Notes: generated by a model from the sequence alone, not told the origin. A stretch of DNA of 58,428 nt from an uncultured Clostridia bacterium (GCA_947625095.1 CANQMX010000002.1:1-58428), one strand, 5' to 3'; positions 23,862 through 32,163 are shown, counted from the stretch's first letter. Translations and numbers: made by a program.

Positions 23862-23981
23862 TTAACTCTTTCCCGTGGAAACTACCTGGTCGTCGCGGTC
23901 GTCCGCGTCGGGGTAGATCATGGAATATTTGGGGTTGTGCGCGTATTTCGTCGTGCTCCCCTTCTTTTTCTTCTTGCCCAC
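23862..23981 (-). CDS. 39-residue basic/acidic small protein
   Basis: It starts with GTG behind GGAGGCACAGC and reads MGKKKKKGSTTKYAHNPKYS followed by MIYPDADDRDDQVVSTGKS. The N-terminus is strongly basic and the C-terminus acidic. No family is recognised. It lies 39 bp behind the 45-residue gene, shares its promoter, and ends at a terminator. The dedicated strong promoter, good ribosome sites and terminator make the pair convincing as genes although both are short. Confidence 0.65.
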   Translation of the reverse strand: MGKKKKKGSTTKYAHNPKYSMIYPDADDRDDQVVSTGKS

Positions 23982-24020
23982 GCTGTGCCTCCGCTTTCAG
24001 TATGCGCGCGCCGCGGGCGG

Positions 24021-24158
24021 TTATTCCTCCTCGTTGTCCTCCGCGGCGGGCGAACCGGAAATTTCGGCGATCGCCTCCTTTTCGCGGCGGACTCTCTCCT
24101 CCTCGCGCGCCTGCGCGTCGCGGTCGACGCGGTCGGGGTTGCCCTTTTCTTCCTTCAT
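24021..24158 (-). CDS. 45-residue highly charged small protein
   Basis: The frame reads MKEEKGNPDRVDRDAQAREE, then a charged helix ERVRREKEAIAEI and an acidic end EDNEEE. It looks like one amphipathic or coiled helix with a disordered end. No family is recognised. GGAGGGGAG precedes the ATG, and a TTGACA-N17-TATGAT promoter lies just upstream. It heads a two-gene unit with the 39-residue gene, behind the CotF-like genes. Confidence 0.65.
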   Translation of the reverse strand: MKEEKGNPDRVDRDAQAREEERVRREKEAIAEISGSPAAEDNEEE

Positions 24159-24179
24159 GCTCTCCCCTCCTTTTGCGCC

Positions 24180-24208
24180 ATCATAGCACGCGGCGGGGAA
24201 AATGTCAA
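24180..24208 (-). promoter_or_regulatory. Promoter of the two small-protein genes
   Basis: On the minus strand TTGACA (24203-24208), 17 bp, TATGAT (24180-24185), again with TGC before the -10. Confidence 0.75.
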
Positions 24209-24212
24209 GCTT

Positions 24213-24506
24213 TCAGCCCGCCGAGACCTCTTTCAGCGTCTTGGAGAAGGTCTCCGTCTTTTGGTCGATGAGCATCTTGGCGGCGGGTTGCACCTCGTAG
24301 TACCCGCGGGAGAGCATCTGCTCGAACACCGCAAACTGCGTGTCCGCGCCCGCCGTGTAGTGTTTCAGAATTTCCCTGCGGAAGGGGCGGCAGCTGCCCT
24401 CCACAAGGGCGGCGGCGTAGTAGTTCATCAGCAGTTTTTCGCAGTCCAAGAGGTCTTGGAGCGCGTCCTTTTCGTTGAGTGTGATGTCCTTTTTGCTCTG
24501 TTTCAT
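24213..24506 (-). CDS. CotF-like spore-coat family protein
   Basis: A 97-residue helical protein with the coat-F pattern: ALQDLLDCEKLLMNYYAAAL in the first helix pair and VFEQMLSRGYYEVQPAAKM near the end, as in ferritin-like spore-coat proteins CotF/YhcQ. The ATG at 24506 overlaps the stop of the preceding gene (ATGA). CotF proteins sit in the spore coat of Bacillus, but family members also occur in bacteria not known to sporulate, so a coat role here is an inference. Confidence 0.75.
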   Translation of the reverse strand: MKQSKKDITLNEKDALQDLLDCEKLLMNYYAAALVEGSCRPFRREILKHYTAGADTQFAVFEQMLSRGYYEVQPAAKMLIDQKTETFSKTLKEVSAG

Positions 24507-24700
24507 TTTTTCCCTCCGTTCATCAAAGTAAAGAGCGCGGAAAACCGCTCGGCGTGGGCGGCGGCGATGCGCCCCATCTCCTCGGCGAGCGCAACGTCCG
24601 TCAGCGTGTTGGCGTAGATGCGCGCCTTCTTGCACGCCATTTCCTCTCCCGTGAGAATGTGGCTCAGCACATCCAGATCTTTGGCAGTCAAATTTGTCAT
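24503..24700 (-). CDS. Short helical protein paired with the CotF-like gene
   Basis: The 65-residue protein (MTNLTAKDLDVLSHILTGEE, then helices with KKARIYANTLTDVALAEEMG) looks like one half of a ferritin-like/coat-F bundle. In Clostridia such a short protein is often encoded directly before a CotF gene. The Shine-Dalgarno site GGGAGG is the 3' arm of a terminator-like hairpin, and seven U residues fill the space up to the ATG. Expression may therefore depend on the state of that hairpin. Confidence 0.65.
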   Translation of the reverse strand: MTNLTAKDLDVLSHILTGEEMACKKARIYANTLTDVALAEEMGRIAAAHAERFSALFTLMNGGKK

Positions 24701-24736
24701 AAAAAAACCTCCCGCGTCCGTTATGGACAAGGGAGG
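24701..24736 (-). terminator. Terminator of nth whose 3' arm is the next gene's ribosome site
   Basis: On the minus strand CCTCCC pairs with GGGAGG and GTCC with GGAC, followed by T7 and then directly by ATG (24700). The 3' arm is the only good Shine-Dalgarno site for the gene that follows. Confidence 0.7.
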
Positions 24737-24752
24737 CGCGTTTTATTCGTGT

Positions 24753-25379
24753 TTATTTGTGCTCTTTATGAAATTTGCACCACGCCGCAAGGGCACATTC
24801 GCCGCAGGCGGGCTTTTGAGAATGGCACACCCGCCGCCCATGGTAGATGAGATAGTGGTGCGCCTTCGACCATTCGCTCTTCGGGATCGCCCGCATCAGC
24901 CCCTCCTCCACCGCTTCGGGGGTCTTGCCCTCGGCAAGCCCGAGGCGGTTGGCAACGCGAAAGACGTGGGTATCCACCGCGATGGCGTCGCCGCCGAACG
25001 CCACCGAATAGACGACGTTGGCGGTCTTTCTGCCCACGCCCGCGAGGGTGCGCAATTCTTCGAGGGTAGCGGGCACTTCGCCGCCGAATTTTTCGAGGAT
25101 ATCGCGCGAGGCGGAAAGGATATGCGCCGCCTTGTTGCGGTAAAACCCGCAGGAAAAGATGTACTTCTCCAACTCTTCCTGCGAAAGCGTCACCATCGCG
25201 GCGGGGGTATTATAGTCGCGGAACAGAACTTCCGTCACCTTGTTCACCCGCTCGTCGGTGCACTGCGCCGACAAAATGACGGCGACGAGCAGTTCGTACG
25301 CGCTGGAAAAATGCAGCGCGGGGCGGGCGTCGGGGTAGAGCGAGGCGAGCGTCTCCAAAATCTTTTCATTTACGTCCAT
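24753..25379 (-). CDS. nth: Endonuclease III
   Basis: A DNA glycosylase/AP lyase for oxidised pyrimidines. The 208-residue protein has the helix-hairpin-helix ELRTLAGVGRKTANVV with the catalytic lysine (about residue 114), the catalytic Asp in AVDTHVFRVANRLG (about residue 132), and the C-terminal iron-sulfur motif C-x6-C-x2-C-x5-C (CHSQKPACGECALAAWC). The ATG at 25379 lies 6 nt behind a TATAAT box and has no Shine-Dalgarno site, so the mRNA should be leaderless. It is followed by a terminator. Confidence 0.95.
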   Translation of the reverse strand: MDVNEKILETLASLYPDARPALHFSSAYELLVAVILSAQCTDERVNKVTEVLFRDYNTPAAMVTLSQEELEKYIFSCGFYRNKAAHILSASRDILEKFGGEVPATLEELRTLAGVGRKTANVVYSVAFGGDAIAVDTHVFRVANRLGLAEGKTPEAVEEGLMRAIPKSEWSKAHHYLIYHGRRVCHSQKPACGECALAAWCKFHKEHK

Positions 25380-25385
25380 ATGCAA

Positions 25386-25414
25386 ATTATAGCGCATGAT
25401 TTGCAAAAAAGCAA
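25386..25414 (-). promoter_or_regulatory. Promoter of nth, leaderless arrangement
   Basis: On the minus strand TTGCTT (25409-25414), 17 bp, TATAAT (25386-25391), then 6 nt to the ATG. Confidence 0.7.
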
Positions 25415-25418
25415 GCCT

Positions 25419-25661
25419 TTACAGGTATTTGAACGCCCCGCCGACCCGCCTCATGATCCCCGAATGGGAGGAATAGGCGCGCGCCTTCAAAAGGGCAAGC
25501 ACGCGCGGCAAAAAATTTTCCTCGAACTTCACCGAGACGCCGCACCCGACGCCCGCCTCCTTGGGCGTGGAGACGGCCTGCGCGGGCACGCCCTCGCCCC
25601 TGAGACGCGAAACGCAGTCGAGCGCCTGCGCGCGCGACCGAAAAACCGCCAACATCGTCAT
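25419..25661 (-). CDS. DUF3343-type putative Se/S carrier protein
   Basis: An 80-residue protein (MTMLAVFRSRAQALDCVSRL; then VSTPKEAGVGCGVSVKFEE) whose layout fits DUF3343, a family proposed to carry sulfur or selenium and often next to a class-V aminotransferase. Here the neighbour on the other strand is such an aminotransferase, with the starts 53 bp apart. The central Cys in VGCGV is the likely functional residue. AGGAAAAATATC precedes the ATG. Family assignment rests on layout and context. Confidence 0.65.
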   Translation of the reverse strand: MTMLAVFRSRAQALDCVSRLRGEGVPAQAVSTPKEAGVGCGVSVKFEENFLPRVLALLKARAYSSHSGIMRRVGGAFKYL

Positions 25662-25680
25662 GATATTTTTCCTGCCTTCG

Positions 25681-25686
25681 TATAAT
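25681..25686 (+). promoter_or_regulatory. -10 box of the cysteine-desulfurase gene
   Basis: TATAAT at 25681-25686. The -35 position (25658-25663) is poor (TCATGA). Confidence 0.4.
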
Positions 25687-25713
25687 AGGATAATGCTTTG
25701 GGAGGGGCAACCT

Positions 25714-26838
25714 ATGATCTATCTCGATAACGCCGCGACGGGCGGCTTCAAACCCGCCTCGGTGCAGAGCGCCGTCGCCGCCGCCCTCAAACTCTGCGCC
25801 AACCCCGGGCGGAGCGGGCACGCCCTCTCGCTTGCCCTCGCAGAGAGGGTGCTCGCCTGCCGCGATCTCCTCTCCGACCTCTTCGACGGCTACGGCTACG
25901 AGCGCACGGTGTTCGTCAAGAACTGCACCGAGGCGCTCAACATCGCCGTGCTCGGGGTGCTGAAAGAGGGCGACCACGCCGTCTGCACCTGCCTCGAACA
26001 CAACTCCGTCCTCCGCCCCCTCGAACATCTCAAAGAAAGGGGGCTCATCACCTACGACGTCGCGCCGCTCAGCGAGGGAGAACTCCTGCCCGAGAACATC
26101 GCCGCCCTCGTAAAACCCCACACGCGCGCCGTGTATGTGACCTCTGCTTCCAACGTGACGGGCGAAACGCCGCCGCTTGCCGCCATCCGCGCCCTTCTGC
26201 CCGAAGACGTCCTTCTCATCGTCGACGGCGCGCAGGGTGCGGGGCACATTCCCATCTCCATGAAGAAGATGGGCGTCGACGCCCTCGCCATCGCGGGGCA
26301 CAAGGGGATGCACGCCATGCAGGGCGCGGCGGCTCTGCTCTTTTCCGAGCGGCTCTCCCCCGCGCCCGTCCTCTTCGGCGGCACGGGCAGCGAAAGTTTC
26401 AACCTCTCCATGCCCGCCTTCTACCCCGACCGTTTGGAGAGCGGCACGCTCTCCTACCCCGCCATTGCCTCTCTCTTCGAGGGCGCGCTCTTCGTCCGCG
26501 CGCGGCGGGAAGCCCACGCCACGCAACTCACCCGCCTCACTTCCGCCCTTCTCGAAGGGCTCGGCGAACTGCAAGGCTTTCGCGCCTACTCCGCGCCCAA
26601 CGCGTGCGGCATCGTCTCCTTTGCGGTGGAGGGGATGCAGTCGGAGGAGGCGGCGCAGGCGCTCGACCGCCTCGGGATCGCCGTCCGCGGGGGATTGCAC
26701 TGCGCGCCGCTTGTGCACCGCGCCCTCGGCACTTTTCCCGAGGGGCTCGTGCGCGTCTCCTTCTCCCCCTTTCAGGGGATGCGGGAAGTCCGCGCCCTCC
26801 TCTGTGCCCTGCGCCGCGTCCGAACTACATCGCTTTGA
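25714..26838 (+). CDS. Cysteine desulfurase family aminotransferase (class V)
   Basis: A PLP enzyme of 374 residues that would take sulfur (or selenium) from cysteine or selenocysteine. It begins MIYLDNAATGGFKP, has the PLP-lysine motif AIAGHKGMHAMQG (about residue 196) and the catalytic-cysteine loop RGGLHCAPLVH (about residue 330). It resembles the CsdA/SufS-like group found next to DUF3343 proteins. GGGAGGGG precedes the ATG. The 3' end overlaps the convergent gene at 26825-27091 by 14 bp. Confidence 0.88.
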   Translation: MIYLDNAATGGFKPASVQSAVAAALKLCANPGRSGHALSLALAERVLACRDLLSDLFDGYGYERTVFVKNCTEALNIAVLGVLKEGDHAVCTCLEHNSVLRPLEHLKERGLITYDVAPLSEGELLPENIAALVKPHTRAVYVTSASNVTGETPPLAAIRALLPEDVLLIVDGAQGAGHIPISMKKMGVDALAIAGHKGMHAMQGAAALLFSERLSPAPVLFGGTGSESFNLSMPAFYPDRLESGTLSYPAIASLFEGALFVRARREAHATQLTRLTSALLEGLGELQGFRAYSAPNACGIVSFAVEGMQSEEAAQALDRLGIAVRGGLHCAPLVHRALGTFPEGLVRVSFSPFQGMREVRALLCALRRVRTTSL

Positions 26839-27091
26839 GCTGCTCGACGAGTTTTTTCAGCCGTTTTTTCTTTGCGCCGTCGAGCATGGAGGAAAAGCGG
26901 GCGTAAAATTCGTCGATCTGCTCGTTGGTGAGCGTCCCGTTGCGCTTTCCCTCCACCGCGCGGGCGTAGATGGCGCGCAAAATTTCGTTCTCGCCCTTGC
27001 CCGCATACTGCGCGGCGACGGCGTTCGCCTCTTCCATCCACGCCTGCGTGTCTTTTGGCTCTTCGCCCTCGTAACTTGCGAAATCTCTCAT
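26825..27091 (-). CDS. Small charged helical protein of unknown function
   Basis: The 88-residue protein starts MRDFASYEGEEPKDTQAWME, is almost wholly helical by composition and ends in a basic stretch (AKKKRLKKLVEQLKAM). No family is recognised. GAGGTGACT lies directly before the ATG at 27091, which supports this start. Its end overlaps the convergent cysteine desulfurase gene. Confidence 0.65.
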   Translation of the reverse strand: MRDFASYEGEEPKDTQAWMEEANAVAAQYAGKGENEILRAIYARAVEGKRNGTLTNEQIDEFYARFSSMLDGAKKKRLKKLVEQLKAM

Positions 27092-27152
27092 AGTCACCTC
27101 TTTGCATTGTATGAGCGGCACCGCTTTTTGGTTCGCCGCATACGATGGCGGT

Positions 27153-27443
27153 ATGGAAACGCTTGTATTGCTGTTTTTACTCGTCGCGCTCGAAAAAGAC
27201 CCCGCCTTAAAGGATGCCCTCAAGGGCTTCCTCGGCTTCTATAAGGAAAACCGCGAACTCATCTCCACCGTGCTCGGCGCCGCCTCACCCGAAGCCGCCG
27301 CAGAAGATGTCTCCGACGCCCCCAAAGCCGCCAAAACCGCCGAAGCACCCGCCCATACCGCCGAAAAACAAGAGAGCCGCCCCCAAACCAAGGTCGGCTC
27401 TCTCAACATTCTCGAAGAATACTTAAAGCGCTGTGAAATTTAG
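27153..27443 (+). CDS. Small protein with hydrophobic N-terminus, unknown function
   Basis: A 96-residue frame with a short hydrophobic start (METLVLLFLLVALEKDPALK), a helix to about residue 40, a low-complexity Ala/Pro/Glu middle and a conserved-looking end (KVGSLNILEEYLKRCEI). The ribosome site is weak (GGCGGT); an ATG at 27111 in the same frame is the alternative. It is divergent from the gene at 26825-27091 and overlaps the S41 peptidase end by 4 bp. The pattern at the C-terminus makes chance unlikely, but it is not certain. Confidence 0.5.
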   Translation: METLVLLFLLVALEKDPALKDALKGFLGFYKENRELISTVLGAASPEAAAEDVSDAPKAAKTAEAPAHTAEKQESRPQTKVGSLNILEEYLKRCEI

Positions 27444-28771
27444 ATAGACGCGCCTGCGATGGCGGCGAGCACCTGCTCCAAAAATTCGTCCCGCTCGCCC
27501 GGCAACAGGGGCGCGGAGACGGGAACAGCCCCGTCCTCCTCGGTCACGCCCACGCCGTGGATGCACCTTTCGTTGGGCCAGTAGATGTCGGCGACGGTCA
27601 GCCGCATCACGTTGCCGTCGGGCGCGGTGAAGTGGGACTGCATCACCCCCTTCCCGTACGTCCGCGCCGTGCCCGTCCCCTTGCGCAGGTAGATGTCGCC
27701 GTAGCCGCAAGTGCCGTAGGAGATGAGCACGCCGATGAGCGCCTCGGAAGCGGAGGCGGAATTTTCGTCGGCGAGCACGCGAATTTTCGCGTCGTTTGCA
27801 AGATATTGCGAGTAATCGTTGCCTCCCGCCATGTAATTCTCCACCTTTCCGCTGCGGAAGTGTGCCTGCGTGACGAGGGGATTTCTGTCCTCCGCGCTGC
27901 GCATGAGGTGCGCGGAGATCTTGCACAGAATGGAGAGATACCCTCCCCCGTTTCCGCGCAGATCGATGATGAGGTTCTTGCGCCCCCGCTCCTTCATCTT
28001 GCCGAGGCACGCTTCAAACTCTTCGGCGGCGTGCCCCTCGAATTGGATGATGGCGATATAGGCGGTGTCCCCGTCAAGCCCCTCCATTCCCCCGCCCGTC
28101 TCGGTGAGTGCGTATTTTTTCTCGCCGCGGTAGCGGAAGGTCGCCTCGCTGTCCGCATAGTAGCAGTAGGCGGCAAGATAGGCGCTTCTTTTCACGACGA
28201 TCTCCCTTTTGTCGCTCCCGTCCGCCGCAAAACCGCATACAAGGCTTGCGTTTTCCGTCCCGTTCAGATAGGAAATGACTGCGGAGGTGCTCGTCGCGGC
28301 GGTCTTATCCCCCGTCTCGTGCACGTACATTCCCTTTTTGAGCCCCGCAAGTTCGGCGGGAGAATTCTGGATGACACGGGAGATGCGCACCTTGCCACCA
28401 TCGAGGGTCAGCGAGATGCCGTAGCCGTCGCCCAGTCCGTTGCTGCTGTCCACCACCACGTCGTACTCCTCGGGGGTGTAGTGAGTGCAGAATTTATCGA
28501 GTTCAAGGGCGTCGTACATCCTATCGAACAGTTCGTCGCGCGTCACTTCGTCGTGGTAATTTTTCTCCACGGCGTCGATCATCCATAAAAGGCTCTTTTC
28601 CTGCTCGTCTATGCCGCCGCGCGCCGCATAGCCGATGAAAAACGCGCCCGCAAAAAACAGAAGGGCGCCGACGATGCCGATCGCGCCCAAGACCCATTTT
28701 TTCCTCCGTGACCCCGTAAAACTCACAGCGTTTTGCTGTTTTTGCGTTTCCCGCTCCTCTCCTCTCGCCAT
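27440..28771 (-). CDS. S41-family C-terminal processing peptidase
   Basis: A membrane-anchored serine protease of 443 residues: one N-terminal helix (about 26-53), a PDZ domain (SRVIQNSPAELAGLKKGMYV) and the S41 catalytic domain with the Ser in ENSASASEALIG and the Lys in TYGKGVMQSHF. Family members cut proteins outside the membrane, for example in signalling or sporulation. The ATG at 28771 follows AGAGGAG, 10 bp behind the PucR-type regulator, so the two are one operon. Confidence 0.9.
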   Translation of the reverse strand: MARGEERETQKQQNAVSFTGSRRKKWVLGAIGIVGALLFFAGAFFIGYAARGGIDEQEKSLLWMIDAVEKNYHDEVTRDELFDRMYDALELDKFCTHYTPEEYDVVVDSSNGLGDGYGISLTLDGGKVRISRVIQNSPAELAGLKKGMYVHETGDKTAATSTSAVISYLNGTENASLVCGFAADGSDKREIVVKRSAYLAAYCYYADSEATFRYRGEKKYALTETGGGMEGLDGDTAYIAIIQFEGHAAEEFEACLGKMKERGRKNLIIDLRGNGGGYLSILCKISAHLMRSAEDRNPLVTQAHFRSGKVENYMAGGNDYSQYLANDAKIRVLADENSASASEALIGVLISYGTCGYGDIYLRKGTGTARTYGKGVMQSHFTAPDGNVMRLTVADIYWPNERCIHGVGVTEEDGAVPVSAPLLPGERDEFLEQVLAAIAGASI

Positions 28772-28781
28772 AATTTCTCCT

Positions 28782-29738
28782 CTACAACTGCGATAATTTA
28801 TACAAAATTGCAATGACGCGGAAGGTGACCGCGTCGGAAAATTTCCGGATATTCAGCCCCGTCAGCCGCTCTATCTTATCGAGGCGGTACATCAGCGTGT
28901 TGCGGTGCATATACAGGTTTCGGCTCGTCTCGGAGATATTCAAACTGCTCTCCAAAAATGCCTCGGCGGTCGCCGCCATGTCCTCGTCGCCGAAGATCTC
29001 CGCCGCCCCCTCCATGCGGAATTGCTCCATATATTCGGTAAGTTTGGGCTTGGGCACGTCCTCCAAGAGGCGCACAAGCAAATATTCGCGGTAGGAGTGC
29101 ACCTCCCCCTTCTCGTGGAAGATATTGCTCATGCGCACGGCAGTCGCCGCCTGGTTGTAGGAGAGGGAAATTTCGGCAAACGAGGCCACTTCGCAGCCCA
29201 CGCCCACGCTCGCCTTTACGCCCGTCTCCTCGTAGAGGGACTGCGCGAGGAACTGCCCGTACTCGTAGGCGGACTGCCCCTCCTCGGCAAAGCGCACCAC
29301 GGCGATGCGCACGTCGTCCATCGCCACGCACATATCCCGCCCGTCGAGGCAGCGCTCGATGTGCCCCGCCGCCTCGTCATAGCGCCTGTCGGGCACAAGG
29401 TCGAGGGCAAAGCACGCCCCGTCCGAAAAGTTGTGTTTGGTGAGAAAGCGAAAGGCGTTCCAGTCTCCCCCCTCGCCGAGCAAGATCCCTTTCAGGGCGC
29501 TCTTTTTGTCCGAGGCGGGCCGCTTGCCCTCCGCGTTTGAGAGGAGGTAATTCACAAGCCGCGCCTCCCGTTCCGCCGCGTCGCCCGTGCCCGCGATCCA
29601 CGCCTCTATTTCCCTGCCGCAGTAGTGCAGGGTGAAGGGGGTCTCTTCGCCGCCCGCGGGGGCGAGGCGCACCTCCGCGCCCGTCTTTTCACGGATATCC
29701 GTCAAAAGTTGATTGAGTTCGGAATTCACATCGCTCAT
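28782..29738 (-). CDS. PucR/CdaR-type transcriptional regulator
   Basis: A 318-residue regulator with the C-terminal HTH_30 domain typical of PucR/CdaR proteins: FLESSLNISETSRNLYMHRN, then TLMYRLDKIERLTGLN. The N-terminal and middle parts (GGDEF-like fold of this family, from about residue 120) would sense a small molecule. I chose the ATG at 29738 (GGGAG upstream); a GTG 16 codons before is in the same frame. It heads an operon with the S41 peptidase, which is its likely target. The effector is unknown. Confidence 0.82.
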   Translation of the reverse strand: MSDVNSELNQLLTDIREKTGAEVRLAPAGGEETPFTLHYCGREIEAWIAGTGDAAEREARLVNYLLSNAEGKRPASDKKSALKGILLGEGGDWNAFRFLTKHNFSDGACFALDLVPDRRYDEAAGHIERCLDGRDMCVAMDDVRIAVVRFAEEGQSAYEYGQFLAQSLYEETGVKASVGVGCEVASFAEISLSYNQAATAVRMSNIFHEKGEVHSYREYLLVRLLEDVPKPKLTEYMEQFRMEGAAEIFGDEDMAATAEAFLESSLNISETSRNLYMHRNTLMYRLDKIERLTGLNIRKFSDAVTFRVIAILYKLSQL

Positions 29739-29794
29739 CGCAAGTTTTCTCCCGTGCGTTTTTTTCGCCGTTTTTGCGCCTTTCACGCAAAACG

Positions 29795-29823
29795 ATTATA
29801 CCATGTCCGAGATAAAATAGCAA
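29795..29823 (-). promoter_or_regulatory. Promoter of the regulator-peptidase operon
   Basis: On the minus strand TTGCTA (29818-29823), 17 bp, TATAAT (29795-29800). Confidence 0.7.
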
Positions 29824-29965
29824 GAGATTTGCTTTGCTTTGTTTTTGCAAGTAGACTTTTGTGAAAAATTCTCCCCATTTTTTTGTTCATTTTCACAAAT
29901 CGCACGGTGCGGTTGAGAAATATTGCACAAAAAATACATAATTTTTGTTTTTTTTGGCAAGTATG

Positions 29966-29994
29966 TTGACACAAATCTTAAAGGATGCTATAAT
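29966..29994 (+). promoter_or_regulatory. Consensus promoter of the Glu-Pro membrane protein gene
   Basis: TTGACA (29966-29971), 17 bp, TATAAT (29989-29994) with TGC before the -10. The start codon is 63 nt downstream. Confidence 0.85.
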
Positions 29995-30057
29995 AGTCAC
30001 GATCGGAAAGAATATTGCTTCCGCACAAATAAAAAAGCATCGGGAGTTGCATCGATT

Positions 30058-32112
30058 ATGGATGATTATCAAAACGAAAACCTGTGGGCTGACGATGTAG
30101 ACTACGACTCCGACGCGGACATGGTGCCCGCCGAAGAGCCGGTGGAGGAGCACGGAGAGGAAAACGCGGCAGGCGGCGCAGCGGCGGAAACGCCCCAAGG
30201 TTCGGCTGTCGGTTGGCGCATTTTGGCGGCGCTTTTCATGCTGTTCGGCGTGGGCGGCCTCTTCTTGGGAATGATCTCCCAATACGTTTCCCAATTTACG
30301 CCCGTCAGTTACTTTTATCAACACGGCCTCTACTCGGGGATTGAATATTCCCTCATCGGCTATGTCGCCTCCTTCTTCACCGTTATGTTCGTGCAAGGAG
30401 AATTTTCCAATGCGTTCAGTATGGGCGCCACCGCCGCGGCGGATACGGTCATCGAACTCTTGCTCATCGCCCTACTCGCTATCGCGATCGTCCTCTCCGT
30501 CGTCGCATTTATCGTTGCGCTCATCTCCAAAAAGAACGCGAAGAACGCGGCGTTCGCTTCGGGCGGCTTCGTGCTCATCGCCTATGCGGGGCTGTTCCTG
30601 TGGAGTTACTACCTGTGGAGTTACTATGTCTTGAGCAAAAGCTACTCGTATATGGGTGCCACGTCGCCAACGACCGAGATTTGCGACCTCCCCACCGCGG
30701 CCATCGCGGCGGTCACCCTCGTGCTTCTCTCCATCGGCGCGATCGCCTCGAACAAGCGGCTCTTCGCCAACGTCATCCTACTCATCGTTCCCCTGCTTGC
30801 AGGCTTCCTCATCTGCTATCCGGGAACGCTCACGCCTGTTATTTCCGCTTCCGATCTCTTTGAGTTTTCAAGCGACGCGTTTGTCAAGATCGCAACGCTC
30901 CTATTCCTTATTCTTATCGCGCTCAATATCGTCATCTCGGCGCTCCGCGTCGATTCGACCAAGGGCTATCTCTTCGACTGCGTCCGCTTCGGTCTCATGT
31001 TCGTCGTCGCCGTCCTCACGGTGATAGCTTACGTAGCCGATGTCGATGCGTCTGTGACCCCCTTCGCGGGGACGAATCTCTACTGTCTCATCGGCTGGCT
31101 TGCCATCACGGCGATCGCGCTCGCCATCGCCGTTGCGCTCACGGTGCTCTCGAAGCGCGGCGCGAAGGCCGCCGCCCCCGCCGCCGCCAATGAGGGCGAA
31201 GCGGCATACGACGACGGTTCTATGTATGATGAATCGTACGATGCGGGCTACGCGCCCGAGCCTGAACCCGAACCCGAGCCTGAGCCTCAGCCTGAGCCTG
31301 AACCCGAACCCGAGCCTCAGCCCGAGCCTGAGCCTGAACCTGAGGCGCAGCCCGAACCCGAAGTCGAACCCGAGGTCGAACCCGAACCTGAGGTCGAGGC
31401 CGAACCCGAGCCTGAACCTGAACCTGAGGTCGAACCCGAACCCGAGGTCGAGGCCGAACCTGAGCCTGAACCCGAGCCTGAACCCGAGCCTGAGCCTGAG
31501 CCCGAACCCGCACCCGAGCCTCAGCCCGAGCCTGCGGCAGCGGCGCAGCCTCAACTGCAACCGCCCTATCCGCCTCGCCCCGATTATGCCTATCGGCCGA
31601 CGCTCGACGCCTATCCTCCGAGACCCGAGGCATACCCGCCGCGCCCCGAATACGCGTATCAGCCGAGGCCCGACGCCTATCCTCCGAAACCGGCGTGGAC
31701 GGCCGAGCCTGCCATGACCGAATTCGAGCGCAGGATGCACGCGCTTGCCCGCGGCGAGCAGCCGCAACCGCAATATGCGCCGCCTCGCCCGCAGCCGTCC
31801 TACGGCTACGCGCCCGCCGCGCCGCGCTACGATAGCTCCAGGCCGCAGCCGAACGCCGCAAGTTACGAAGGCATCAACAAATACACCTACGATCCCTTCA
31901 TCAACTGCCTCACGCCCAAGGAAAAGGATGAATTCGGCGACCTCTTCATCGCCTGCAAGGCGGGCAGATTCGAGGGGCTTCCCATCTACGTCATCGGCGG
32001 CCACAACGAGGAATTCTTCCGTAAGGTGTTCATCTACCTCGGCAAATTCCGCAAGGATATCTCTGCGGAACTGCTCGATAAACTCTACCTCTTCGTGAGC
32101 AAGAACATCTGA
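30058..32112 (+). CDS. Polytopic membrane protein with Glu-Pro repeat linker
   Basis: A 684-residue protein of unknown function. Residues 1-50 are acidic; about eight hydrophobic helices follow (about 52-360); then a linker of about 100 residues made almost only of Glu-Pro and Glu-Val pairs (DNA 31246-31541), a Pro/Tyr/Arg-rich part with [20 protein letters not shown] and a C-terminal domain of about 80 residues ([20 protein letters not shown], later [20 protein letters not shown]). The linker may span cell wall or hold the last domain away from the membrane. GGGAG precedes the ATG at 30058. It has its own strong promoter and terminator. Confidence 0.8.
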   Translation: MDDYQNENLWADDVDYDSDADMVPAEEPVEEHGEENAAGGAAAETPQGSAVGWRILAALFMLFGVGGLFLGMISQYVSQFTPVSYFYQHGLYSGIEYSLIGYVASFFTVMFVQGEFSNAFSMGATAAADTVIELLLIALLAIAIVLSVVAFIVALISKKNAKNAAFASGGFVLIAYAGLFLWSYYLWSYYVLSKSYSYMGATSPTTEICDLPTAAIAAVTLVLLSIGAIASNKRLFANVILLIVPLLAGFLICYPGTLTPVISASDLFEFSSDAFVKIATLLFLILIALNIVISALRVDSTKGYLFDCVRFGLMFVVAVLTVIAYVADVDASVTPFAGTNLYCLIGWLAITAIALAIAVALTVLSKRGAKAAAPAAANEGEAAYDDGSMYDESYDAGYAPEPEPEPEPEPQPEPEPEPEPQPEPEPEPEAQPEPEVEPEVEPEPEVEAEPEPEPEPEVEPEPEVEAEPEPEPEPEPEPEPEPEPAPEPQPEPAAAAQPQLQPPYPPRPDYAYRPTLDAYPPRPEAYPPRPEYAYQPRPDAYPPKPAWTAEPAMTEFERRMHALARGEQPQPQYAPPRPQPSYGYAPAAPRYDSSRPQPNAASYEGINKYTYDPFINCLTPKEKDEFGDLFIACKAGRFEGLPIYVIGGHNEEFFRKVFIYLGKFRKDISAELLDKLYLFVSKNI
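31246..31541. repeat. GARCCN hexanucleotide repeat region
   Basis: Imperfect tandem GAR-CCN codon pairs with interspersed GAG-GTC and GCC, encoding the Glu-Pro linker. Such DNA may vary in length by slippage without loss of frame, as the unit is 6 bp. Confidence 0.8.
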
Positions 32113-32124
32113 ACCTAAAAAGAG

Positions 32125-32153
32125 CGGGAGCGCGTCAAGCGCTCCCGTTTTTT
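32125..32153. terminator. Bidirectional intrinsic terminator
   Basis: CGGGAGCGC (32125-32133) and GCGCTCCCG (32139-32147) with a GTCAA loop, followed by T6 on the plus strand and, on the minus strand, by CTCTTTTT. It serves the genes ending at 32112 (+) and 32164 (-). Confidence 0.85.
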
Positions 32154-32163
32154 CATGCCCTTT

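Noticed and set aside
25387..26718. Open frame of 443 codons antisense to the cysteine desulfurase
   Set aside because: Composition is that of an antisense frame (His/Arg/Gly/Val-rich), without motifs; the plus-strand gene has catalytic residues.
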